A stretch of 22,703 bases of DNA, taken from the NCBI GenBank assembly GCA_013372965.1, contig JABXIR010000066.1:1-22703 (forward strand), in the 5' to 3' direction. The notes beneath the pieces were generated by a model. That model did not search any database, had not been told where the DNA came from, and worked only from the letters and a program-made list of their open reading frames with translations. Source of the stretch: Gammaproteobacteria bacterium. Lineage in GTDB: Bacteria; Pseudomonadota; Gammaproteobacteria; Pseudomonadales; DSM-25080. Positions 15,198-22,703 of this stretch are shown here, piece by piece; within the stretch, counting starts at the first letter, position 1, and each line of letters begins with the position of its first letter. The translations under genes and the position numbers were made by a program.

Positions 15198-15216
15198 AAC
15201 CCGAAAAAGATTCAAA

Positions 15217-16635
15217 TTAGCACTCTAGGTAGTCGAGGATGCCCTCAGCCGCCTCTCGCCCCTCAGCAATCGCCGTTACCACTAAGTCAGAGCCGCGAAC
15301 CATATCGCCGCCAGCGAAAATCTTGGCGTTCGACGTTTGAAACGGGAACGCTTGATCCTTCGGCGCAACAACACCGTTCCAGTCGTTCAGCGTCACGCCG
15401 AACTCACCGAGCCACTTTGCAGGGCTTGGCTGAAAGCCGAATGCGACGAGTACCACATCGGCTGGAATGATTTGCTCTGAGCCCGGAATCGGCTCGGGAC
15501 GACGGCGTCCATTTTCATCTGGCTCACCGAGCTTGGTCTCAACCACCTTAACGCCCTCAACCTTTTCGTTACCAACGATCTCGATTGGCTGGCGGTTAAA
15601 TAAGAACTGAACGCCTTCTTCGCGTGCATTCACCACCTCTCTCCGCGAACCCGGCATATTTGCCTCATCGCGGCGATAGGCGCAAGTGACGCTCAGTGCG
15701 CCCTGCCGAATCGAGGTGCGGTTACAGTCCATTGCCGTATCGCCACCACCCAGTACGACGACGCGCTTTGACTCAACACTAATAAACTCGCTCGTTGACT
15801 TCTCCCAGCCTTGATTTCGGTTCACATTAGATACTAGGAACGGTAAAGCGTCGTAGACGCCGGCTAAATCCTCGCCAGGGAATCCGCCTTTCATTGATTT
15901 ATAGGTCCCCATACCTAGGAACACAGCATCATACTGATCATGCAGCTCGGCAAACGAGACATCCTCTCCAACGGTTGTATTAAGTCGGAACTCAACGCCC
16001 ATCTCCTCGAAAACGGCTCGGCGCTGGGTTAATACCCGCTTCTCGAGTTTGAACTCGGGGATACCGAATGTTAGAAGCCCGCCAATCTCAGGATATTTAT
16101 CAAACACCACCGGGGTCACACCGTTGCGCACTAGCACGTCAGCACAAGCCAAACCCGCCGGACCCGCTCCAACAATGGCAACGCGCTTGTTCGTCATAAT
16201 CCGATTTGAAAGATTGGGTTTCCAGCCAAGCGCAAACGCCGTATCGGTAATGTACTTCTCGACGTTACCAATCGTTACTGCACCAAATTCGTCATTTAGC
16301 GTGCAGGCACCTTCGCACAAACGATCTTGTGGGCACACTCGACCACACACTTCGGGTAGACTGTTCGTCTGATGACATAGATCGGCCGCTTCGAAAATTT
16401 TACCTTCACTCACCAAGCGCAGCCAATTCGGAATGTAGTTGTGTACCGGGCACTTCCACTCACAATAGGGGTTGCCACAATCGAGGCAGCGATGCGACTG
16501 CGTTTTTGCTTCGCGCTCGCGGAACGGCTCATAGATTTCCACAAATTCTTGGCGTCGCGCATCCAGTTCGATTTTACGTGGGTCCTTACGATCTACATCC
16601 AAGAACTGAAAATCATTATTCAATTTACTACTCAT
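15217..16635 (-). CDS. gltD: Glutamate synthase (NADPH) small subunit
   Basis: GltD is the FAD flavoprotein that takes electrons from NADPH and passes them through iron-sulfur clusters to GltB. The N-terminal Cys sets are C50/C53/C58/C62 (CLDCGNPYCEWKC) and C97/C101/C107/C111 (CGRVCPQDRLCEGAC). The FAD motif GAGPAG is at 156-161 and the NADPH site GGGDTA at 296-301, with the closing FAD segment KIFAGGDMVRG. At 472 residues the length is normal. The start follows the gltB stop by nine bases, with AAGGAG partly overlapping that stop, so gltB-gltD is one operon with coupled translation. Confidence 0.97.
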   Translation of the reverse strand: MSSKLNNDFQFLDVDRKDPRKIELDARRQEFVEIYEPFREREAKTQSHRCLDCGNPYCEWKCPVHNYIPNWLRLVSEGKIFEAADLCHQTNSLPEVCGRVCPQDRLCEGACTLNDEFGAVTIGNVEKYITDTAFALGWKPNLSNRIMTNKRVAIVGAGPAGLACADVLVRNGVTPVVFDKYPEIGGLLTFGIPEFKLEKRVLTQRRAVFEEMGVEFRLNTTVGEDVSFAELHDQYDAVFLGMGTYKSMKGGFPGEDLAGVYDALPFLVSNVNRNQGWEKSTSEFISVESKRVVVLGGGDTAMDCNRTSIRQGALSVTCAYRRDEANMPGSRREVVNAREEGVQFLFNRQPIEIVGNEKVEGVKVVETKLGEPDENGRRRPEPIPGSEQIIPADVVLVAFGFQPSPAKWLGEFGVTLNDWNGVVAPKDQAFPFQTSNAKIFAGGDMVRGSDLVVTAIAEGREAAEGILDYLEC

Positions 16636-16644
16636 GACAGCTCC

Positions 16645-19600
16645 TTATTCTGGACGAGTGCTAATTTGGCTAAGCAGATCATCGATCGATGATGCCTTCG
16701 GTTTCACAAGCCAGAAACTACTGATGAATCGATCGAAGTTAGCAAGTACTTCCTTACCCCAGGGTGACTTAGTTCTCAACACATGCTGCTCGATTAAACG
16801 TTTTAAATGCACACGATAGTCTTCAAAGGCAGCGCCGAACATACGACGAATCTCGACGAGCTCTCGGTTATAGCGATGAGGAAACTCATCCTCAACATCA
16901 AGTACGAATGCCACGCCACCGGTCATGCCGGCACCGAAGTTGTAGCCCGTATCACCAAGCACAACCACCTGACCACCAGTCATATATTCACAACAGTGGT
17001 CACCTGAGCCTTCGATTACAGCCGTGGCCCCAGAGTTACGAACGCCAAATCGCTCCCCCGCCTGACCGGCCGCGAAAAACTCTCCGCCCGTAGCGCCATA
17101 CAAACAGGTGTTACCCACAATGGATGCTTTTTTAGCCTCATATCGACCACCTTGAGGCGGGTAGATCGAAATTGTGCCACCAGACATTCCCTTACCGGCG
17201 TAATCGTTTGCATCGCCTTCGAGTTCAATCACGAGCCCTGCCGCATTGAATACGCCGAGCGACTGTCCGGCGACACCATTCAATTTAAGCTGAAGCGGGC
17301 GATCGCTCATGCCTGCGTTACCGTAGCGCTCGGCAATTTCACCGGAAAGCATACCGCCAATCGAACGATCTTGGTTAGTCACGGTGTATTCGTACCGACC
17401 TCCCACTTTCCCCTCAATAGCGGGCAGCATATCGTTCAGCATCTTATTGGCCAGCTCAGCTGTGTCGTAAGGCGGGTTGTGCGTTACGGCGCACGTTTGC
17501 GGCTTACTGCGTAGCAAGTCGTCATCATGAAGCAACGGCGATAAATCGATGCGTTTGAGCTTATCGCCTTCGGCATCAATTCTCTCAAGAAGATCCACAC
17601 GACCCACTGCAGACTCAAGTGATGGTAAGCCGAGTTTAGCCAACCACTCGCGCGTCTCCATCGCCATAAATTTAAAGAAGTTCATCGCATGCTCGACGGT
17701 TCCGTGGAAGTGGTCTTCACGGAGGGTTTCATTTTGCGTCGCAACACCCGTAGCACAGTTGTTTAGATGACAGATACGCAGATACTTGCAACCGAGCGCG
17801 ATCATTGGCGCCGTTCCGAAACCAAAACTCTCAGCGCCGAAGATGGCTGCCTTAATGACATCCAAACCTGTCTTAAGACCACCATCCGTTTGCACTCGGA
17901 CCTTGCCTCGAAGGTCGTTCGCACGAAGGGTTTGATGCGCCTCCGCTAGCCCCAATTCCCACGGCGAGCCTGCATGTCGAATAGAGGTCAGTGGTGACGC
18001 CGCCGTACCGCCGTCGTATCCGGAGATCGTAATTAAGTCGGCATAGGCTTTCGCCACTCCCGCTGCGACGGTGCCGACACCCGGTTCACTGACAAGCTTG
18101 ACAGAAATCAACGCTTTTGGGTTTACCTGCTTAAGATCGAAGATAAGCTGAGCCAGATCTTCAATCGAATAGATATCATGATGTGGCGGTGGAGAAATGA
18201 GCGTAACGCCTGGCACAGAATAGCGTAGGCGGGCGATCAATCCATTCACCTTACCACCGGGCAACTGACCGCCTTCACCCGGTTTCGCCCCTTGGGCGAC
18301 TTTAATCTGAATGACTTCTGCGCTTCGAAGGTACGCAGGCGTCACACCAAAGCGTCCCGAGGCAACCTGCTTGATCTTCGACACTTTCTCTGTGCCATAG
18401 CGCGCAGGGTCTTCACCACCCTCGCCACTATTGGAGCGGCCACCAAGTCGGTTCATCGCAACGGCTAACGCCTCGTGTGCTTCTGGTGATAGCGCACCGA
18501 GACTCATACCGGCAGAGTCGAAGCGCTTAACAATTTGCTCCCAAGGTTCGACCTCGTCAACTGAGATCGAATCGACGTGTTTGAGGCCTAGCAAATCACG
18601 AATGGTGGCAACAGGTCGTTCATTCACCAGCGCCGCATAGCGTTTCCAATCATCGTAATCGCCCGTGTGCACCGCATGCTGCAGCGCCATCACAACATCG
18701 GGGTTAAACGCGTGATACTCACCGTTGTGAACGTACTTTAGTAAGCCGCCGGCTGGCAGTGTTTTGCGCGAATTGAAGGCATTTTTTGTTAGAATGTGTA
18801 AGTCGCTTTGTATTTCTTGGAAGCCCGCACCACCGATACGGGAGGGCGTTCCCTTGAAGCACAAGTCGATGATACTGTCTTGTAATCCAACCGCCTCGAA
18901 TAGCTGCGCACCTCGGTAGGAGTTGATCGTAGAAATCCCCATCTTCGATAGGATCTTCAATAATCCTTTGTTAATACCCTTCTCGTAATTCTTGTACGCA
19001 CGATCACGATCAACAATGAGTTGTTTCGTCGCCACCAGGTCATCGATAATCGCAAAGCTCAAGTAGGGATAAACAGCGGTCGCGCCATAGCCGATAAGAC
19101 AAGCAAGCTGGTGTGCATCGCGTGCAGATGCCGTCTCGACCACAAGATTCGTATCGCAACGCAGTCCAAGCTCGATCAGATGGTGGTGTACCGCTCCCGT
19201 TGCCATGAGCGCCGGAATCGACAATTCGCCCGACGTAATGCCTCGATCGGTTATCACGGTCAAAGAGTGACCATCACGAACCGATTGTTCAGCTTGCTGA
19301 CACAGGGCTTTTACCGCCGCTTCTAACGTTAGCGAACTCGGGTCATAGTTAAGATTAAGCTTCGAAACACGATGCGCCTCAAACCCGGTGCGGGTCAGAG
19401 TGTAGAATTTACTTGGCGTCAACACCGGCGATGTCAGAATGATCCGCGAAGCGTGACTCACCGATTGTGCGAACATCGACTTCTCGCGGCCTACGCAAGT
19501 CTCGAGCGACATGACAATGGCTTCGCGTAACGGGTCAATTGGCGGATTGGTCACTTGCGCGAACTGCTGACGGAAGTAATCATATAAACTGCGTTGTTTC

Positions 19601-21084
19601 TTCGACAACACCGCCATGGGCGTGTCATCGCCCATCGACCCAACACCTTCTTGTCCCGCCTCCGCAAGCGGCTTGATCACTTGCTCAAGCTCTTCGAGAC
19701 TTACTCCGTGCAACTTCTGTAGAACCTCGAGCATCGGCTTTTCAAGGGCTGGAATTTCGCGATCGTATCTCAGATGCTCTAAGCGAATCGCCTCACGACG
19801 AAGCCAATCGCGATAAGGCGCCGCCTCTTTCAGTTGTTTGTCGACGTCCTCGGTATTTAAGATGTCACCAGACTCGGTGTCGATCGACAGAATCTGTCCT
19901 GGCCCCAAGCGTCCTTTAGCAATCACACGATGCTCTTCAAACGGGCGAACGCCCACTTCCGACGCAATGGTAATGATGTCATCGTCCGTTAGCACCCAGC
20001 GACTTGGTCGCAAGCCGTTGCGATCGAGTGTGCACACAGCGTGGCGACCGTCAGTAATCACTAGCCCCGCGGGGCCATCCCAGGCCTCCATATGCATCGA
20101 GTTATACTCGTAGAATGCTCGTAGGTCGGGATCCATGTCTTCGATGTTTTGCCACGCAGGTGGCACGAGCATACGGATCGCCTTGTGTAGCTCAGTGCCC
20201 CCCACCAAGAGTAGCTCTAACATGTTATCGAGCGATGAGCTGTCGGAGCCCGAGCGGTTTACAAGTGGGCCGATTTCCTTCAGCTCAGGTAACAGGTCAC
20301 ACTCAAACTTCGACAAGCGTGCTTCTGCCCAATTACGGTTGCCCGTAATGGTGTTGATCTCACCATTATGCGCCAGAGTTCGGAAAGGTTGCGCGAGATG
20401 CCACTGAGGCAATGTATTGGTTGAGAAACGTTGGTGGAATACACAGATACCCGTTTCTAAACGTTCATCTTGCAAGTCGAGGAAATAGGCTGGCAGATCG
20501 ACCGGCATCATCAGGCCTTTATAGCTGACCACTCCCGACGATAGACTCGCAATATAAAAACCTTTGTGATCGGCTAATTCGATATGGATTCGACGGCGCG
20601 CCGCAAGCAATCGAGCCTTAAAGACCTCGTCAGTGTGCGTCGTGGGTGCGACGAACACGTGATAAAAGTTAGGTTCGGATTCTTTTGCAATCGGACCTAG
20701 GCAGTCGGCATTCGTAGGAAGTTTTCGCCACGCAACGACGTCGATCGACTCGTCTTTGAAACGACGTTCGATGACCTCTTTCTGTTGCTCAAATCGAACG
20801 GGATCGGGTGAACACATAAACGAGCCCACCGCATAGCGCTCGGGTAATTCAACGCCCAGCTCCAATACGACGGAGCGCATAAAGCCATCGGGAACCTTCA
20901 TCAACAGACCGCAACCGTCACCGGTTTTGCCGTCGGCTGCGATACCGCCGCGATGCGTCATTGACGCCAGAGCAGCAATGGCATCCACCAACAACTGATG
21001 ACTTGGCTCGCCACGGCGGTGCGCGATCAAACCAAAGCCGCAGTTATCTTTAAATTCCTCGAGGTTATACAGACGCTTAGACAT
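16645..21084 (-). CDS. gltB: Glutamate synthase (NADPH) large subunit
   Basis: GltB makes two glutamates from glutamine and 2-oxoglutarate, the main ammonia-assimilation route with glutamine synthetase. A 14-residue propeptide precedes the nucleophile C15 (NCGFGLIAH) of the class II amidotransferase domain (to about residue 420). A central linker domain and the FMN synthase domain follow. The [3Fe-4S] Cys are C1099, C1105 and C1110 (CKYLRICHLNNC), and the C-terminal Gly-rich beta-helix ends the protein. At 1479 residues it is the usual size. AAGGAA lies eight bases before the ATG. aroB lies upstream on the same strand after a 136-bp gap. Confidence 0.98.
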   Translation of the reverse strand: MSKRLYNLEEFKDNCGFGLIAHRRGEPSHQLLVDAIAALASMTHRGGIAADGKTGDGCGLLMKVPDGFMRSVVLELGVELPERYAVGSFMCSPDPVRFEQQKEVIERRFKDESIDVVAWRKLPTNADCLGPIAKESEPNFYHVFVAPTTHTDEVFKARLLAARRRIHIELADHKGFYIASLSSGVVSYKGLMMPVDLPAYFLDLQDERLETGICVFHQRFSTNTLPQWHLAQPFRTLAHNGEINTITGNRNWAEARLSKFECDLLPELKEIGPLVNRSGSDSSSLDNMLELLLVGGTELHKAIRMLVPPAWQNIEDMDPDLRAFYEYNSMHMEAWDGPAGLVITDGRHAVCTLDRNGLRPSRWVLTDDDIITIASEVGVRPFEEHRVIAKGRLGPGQILSIDTESGDILNTEDVDKQLKEAAPYRDWLRREAIRLEHLRYDREIPALEKPMLEVLQKLHGVSLEELEQVIKPLAEAGQEGVGSMGDDTPMAVLSKKQRSLYDYFRQQFAQVTNPPIDPLREAIVMSLETCVGREKSMFAQSVSHASRIILTSPVLTPSKFYTLTRTGFEAHRVSKLNLNYDPSSLTLEAAVKALCQQAEQSVRDGHSLTVITDRGITSGELSIPALMATGAVHHHLIELGLRCDTNLVVETASARDAHQLACLIGYGATAVYPYLSFAIIDDLVATKQLIVDRDRAYKNYEKGINKGLLKILSKMGISTINSYRGAQLFEAVGLQDSIIDLCFKGTPSRIGGAGFQEIQSDLHILTKNAFNSRKTLPAGGLLKYVHNGEYHAFNPDVVMALQHAVHTGDYDDWKRYAALVNERPVATIRDLLGLKHVDSISVDEVEPWEQIVKRFDSAGMSLGALSPEAHEALAVAMNRLGGRSNSGEGGEDPARYGTEKVSKIKQVASGRFGVTPAYLRSAEVIQIKVAQGAKPGEGGQLPGGKVNGLIARLRYSVPGVTLISPPPHHDIYSIEDLAQLIFDLKQVNPKALISVKLVSEPGVGTVAAGVAKAYADLITISGYDGGTAASPLTSIRHAGSPWELGLAEAHQTLRANDLRGKVRVQTDGGLKTGLDVIKAAIFGAESFGFGTAPMIALGCKYLRICHLNNCATGVATQNETLREDHFHGTVEHAMNFFKFMAMETREWLAKLGLPSLESAVGRVDLLERIDAEGDKLKRIDLSPLLHDDDLLRSKPQTCAVTHNPPYDTAELANKMLNDMLPAIEGKVGGRYEYTVTNQDRSIGGMLSGEIAERYGNAGMSDRPLQLKLNGVAGQSLGVFNAAGLVIELEGDANDYAGKGMSGGTISIYPPQGGRYEAKKASIVGNTCLYGATGGEFFAAGQAGERFGVRNSGATAVIEGSGDHCCEYMTGGQVVVLGDTGYNFGAGMTGGVAFVLDVEDEFPHRYNRELVEIRRMFGAAFEDYRVHLKRLIEQHVLRTKSPWGKEVLANFDRFISSFWLVKPKASSIDDLLSQISTRPE

Positions 21085-21146
21085 ACCCGTTCCTTGTAAC
21101 TACAAAAGCGCGCACACTGATAATTGGGCGCGGCTACGTAGTGTAC

Positions 21147-21176
21147 ATCATACGGATATCTGCTTACTATTACGAA
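21147..21176 (-). promoter_or_regulatory. Candidate promoter for gltBD in the aroB-gltB gap
   Basis: The 136-bp gap is AT-rich on its aroB side. On the minus strand TATGAT (21152-21147) is a five-of-six -10 match; the best upstream hexamer at 18 bases is TTCGTA (21176-21171), only three of six, so an activator may be needed. A start near 21140 would leave a leader of about 55 bases. I see no terminator for aroB, so read-through from aroKB is possible. Confidence 0.25.
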
Positions 21177-21220
21177 AAGTTATCAATAATATTCAAATGG
21201 AAATTTACCAGGGTGCGCGA

Positions 21221-22312
21221 CTACTCGGTACACGCCATAATCGCGCTGCACACCGCTTCATAATTGACATTAGAGGTAACTTCTGCTTCGCCTTTACCAA
21301 CTAAAACAACGAAGCGAATTTGCCCGTGGGAGACCTTTTTATCGACCGACATATGCTCAAAAAAGCACTCGGGGGTCATTTCGGCGGGTACATTCGTGGG
21401 CAAACCGAAGGATTTAAGCAGCGCATCGAGTCGGTATAAGTATTTTTCATCCAAGCTACCAAGATTAAGCGATAAAGTTATCGCCATCTTCATTCCGATC
21501 GCGACCGCTTCACCATGCAGATAATGGCCATACCCGAAATGCGTTTCAATCGCGTGACCGAAAGTGTGGCCAAGATTCAAAATCGCTCGCTGGCCCTTCT
21601 CCGTTTCGTCTGAGGCAACGACCTCGGCTTTGATTTCACAAGAGCGACGAATCGCATACGATAGCGCCTCAGCATCGCGGCTCGAGAGGGCACTAGAGTT
21701 TGCCTCAAGCCATTCGAAAAAGCCGTGATCCCAGATCAGTCCATATTTAACGACCTCAGCCATTCCCGCTGAAAACTCTCGATCCGGGAGCGTCGCTAAA
21801 ACACTGGTGTCGATAAAGACCCCAACCGGTTGCTTAAACGCTCCGATCATGTTCTTACCCAGCGGGTGATTTACCCCGGTTTTGCCGCCCACCGAGGAAT
21901 CTACTTGAGATAGCAGCGTCGTTGGCACCTGGATAAAGTTGACACCGCGCTGATAGCACGCGGCAGCAAAGCCTGTCATATCGCCCACAACACCCCCACC
22001 CAGCGCAATTAAAGTGGTTGAACGATCGTGACGCTCTTCCAGCAGTTGGGTAAATATGAGATTTAGTGTATCGAGCGTTTTATACGACTCACCATCGGGT
22101 AACTTAATAATCGAAACTTCTTTATACTCAGACAGCTTTTTACAAAGTGAGCGAGCGTACATAGGCTCGAGCGTATCATTGGTGACAATGACTGCTTTAG
22201 GTCCATGAATTGCGCCGGCAATTAACGACACATCGTCAAGAAGCGACGAGCGGATATGGATATCGTAGCTGCGCTCTCCTAGGTTAACGGTGACCTGATT
22301 ATGCTCGCTCAT
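21221..22312 (-). CDS. aroB: 3-dehydroquinate synthase
   Basis: AroB converts DAHP to 3-dehydroquinate, step two of the shikimate pathway, using NAD+ and a divalent metal. Motifs include LPDGESYKTL, GGGVVGDMTGF (105-115), PTTLLSQVDSSVGGKTGVNH (130-149), E186 in SAGMAEVVKYG and LGHTFGHAIE with metal-binding His. From ATG 22312 the protein is 363 residues, the usual length. An in-frame upstream ATG (22426) would add 38 residues that are just an out-of-frame reading of aroK and is rejected. GAGG stands six bases before the chosen ATG. The gene overlaps aroK by 14 bp. Confidence 0.97.
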   Translation of the reverse strand: MSEHNQVTVNLGERSYDIHIRSSLLDDVSLIAGAIHGPKAVIVTNDTLEPMYARSLCKKLSEYKEVSIIKLPDGESYKTLDTLNLIFTQLLEERHDRSTTLIALGGGVVGDMTGFAAACYQRGVNFIQVPTTLLSQVDSSVGGKTGVNHPLGKNMIGAFKQPVGVFIDTSVLATLPDREFSAGMAEVVKYGLIWDHGFFEWLEANSSALSSRDAEALSYAIRRSCEIKAEVVASDETEKGQRAILNLGHTFGHAIETHFGYGHYLHGEAVAIGMKMAITLSLNLGSLDEKYLYRLDALLKSFGLPTNVPAEMTPECFFEHMSVDKKVSHGQIRFVVLVGKGEAEVTSNVNYEAVCSAIMACTE

Positions 22313-22703
22313 TGAAAGCCTCGATGATTCGCTCGGAAATATACTTAGGACTGTTACTCTCCGTGTCAATAACCACATCGGCCACCTCGCGATAGAGCGG
22401 GTCTCGAACAGCGAGTAACTGTTCAATCACTTCACGAGGATTGGCAGTCTGTAACAACGGGCGCCTTGTGTCCTTCGATGTCCGCTCAACCAAGCGATCA
22501 ACGTCCGCACTCAAATACACAACGAAACCATTACGGCGAATCCGTCGACGGTTTGCTTCGTTCACGATGATGCCGCCGCCGGTGGCGATGACTAAACTGT
22601 GCTCGTTGCAAAGTTCAGCACATACGGCTTCCTCACGCTTGCGGAAGCCCGCTTCGCCCTCAACATCGAATATCCATGGTATGTCTGCGCCGGTACGCTC
22701 CTC
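22299..22703 (-). CDS. aroK: Shikimate kinase (5' end cut by window edge)
   Basis: AroK phosphorylates shikimate at O3 with ATP. The visible 134 codons lack roughly the first 40 residues, including the expected P-loop. Present are ERTGADIPWIFDVEGEAGFRKREE (the shikimate-binding DxxGexxFRxxE region), IATGGGI, and the lid segment DTRRPLL. The C-terminus runs DTESNSPKYISERIIEAFN, usual for the family. The 3' end overlaps the aroB start by 14 bp, supporting a coupled aroK-aroB operon as in most gammaproteobacteria. Confidence 0.95.
   Translation of the reverse strand, partial: EERTGADIPWIFDVEGEAGFRKREEAVCAELCNEHSLVIATGGGIIVNEANRRRIRRNGFVVYLSADVDRLVERTSKDTRRPLLQTANPREVIEQLLAVRDPLYREVADVVIDTESNSPKYISERIIEAFNERA

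Noticed and set aside
15165..15470. Plus-strand ORF of 101 codons covering the gltD 3' end
   Set aside because: Proline/arginine/serine-rich translation typical of an antisense frame, with no ribosome site.
20115..20407. Overlapping plus-strand ORFs antisense to gltB, some Cys/Ser rich
   Set aside because: They mirror gltB codon structure, resemble no family and have no start signals.
22313..22426. N-terminal extension of aroB from ATG 22426
   Set aside because: The extra 38 residues come from reading aroK in another frame; ATG 22312 has GAGG upstream and gives the usual family length.
1..22703. CRISPR arrays, tRNA or rRNA genes, IS elements, prophage or toxin-antitoxin pairs
   Set aside because: No spaced direct-repeat series, cloverleaf, transposase, integrase or paired small ORFs could be seen; almost all sequence is accounted for by core genes.

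Overview
The window reads as a housekeeping stretch of a free-living, respiring gammaproteobacterium. The protein sequences and the gene order resemble Pseudomonas and related marine lineages. For example, MutL keeps the endonuclease motifs that E. coli MutL has lost, and the chains queG-nnr-tsaE-amiB-mutL-miaA and aroK-aroB-gltB-gltD-hemE both follow the order known from that group. Coding density is very high. I see no phage, IS element, CRISPR array, rRNA or tRNA, and no gene-free stretch exceeds 150 bp.

Region 1 (1-5831, minus strand) is a tightly packed operon. In transcription order it holds a small class I cytochrome c, nnr (NAD(P)H-hydrate repair), tsaE (t6A tRNA modification), amiB (murein amidase), mutL (mismatch repair) and miaA (tRNA isopentenylation, cut by the window edge). 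From nnr to miaA the genes overlap or nearly touch. The cytochrome is not a standard member of this cluster.

Region 2 (5912-12536) has queG on the plus strand facing orn on the minus strand. A large lipoprotein-type M16 metallopeptidase, rsgA and psd then follow on the plus strand. queG, orn, rsgA and psd are neighbours in many gammaproteobacteria; the M16 gene is an insertion. An 8-bp stem with a TTTT tail lies directly against the rsgA start codon. psd ends at a clear bidirectional terminator.

Region 3 (12599-22703, minus strand) holds, in transcription order, aroK (cut), aroB, gltB, gltD, hemE and a DUF3391/HD-GYP protein whose signature residues are degenerate (KD instead of HD, HC instead of HH, GFP instead of GYP). 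The 140-bp gap upstream of that gene is the most structured non-coding stretch in the window. It contains a perfect CRP-type palindrome, a perfect 13-bp inverted repeat and a sigma-54-like -24/-12 element.

Most genes are ordinary core genes. I do not see an obviously new multigene system. The best leads are the degenerate HD-GYP gene with its control region, the rsgA leader hairpin, and the two non-canonical genes (cytochrome c and M16 peptidase) placed inside conserved clusters. Promoter and operator calls rest on reading motifs by eye and are tentative.
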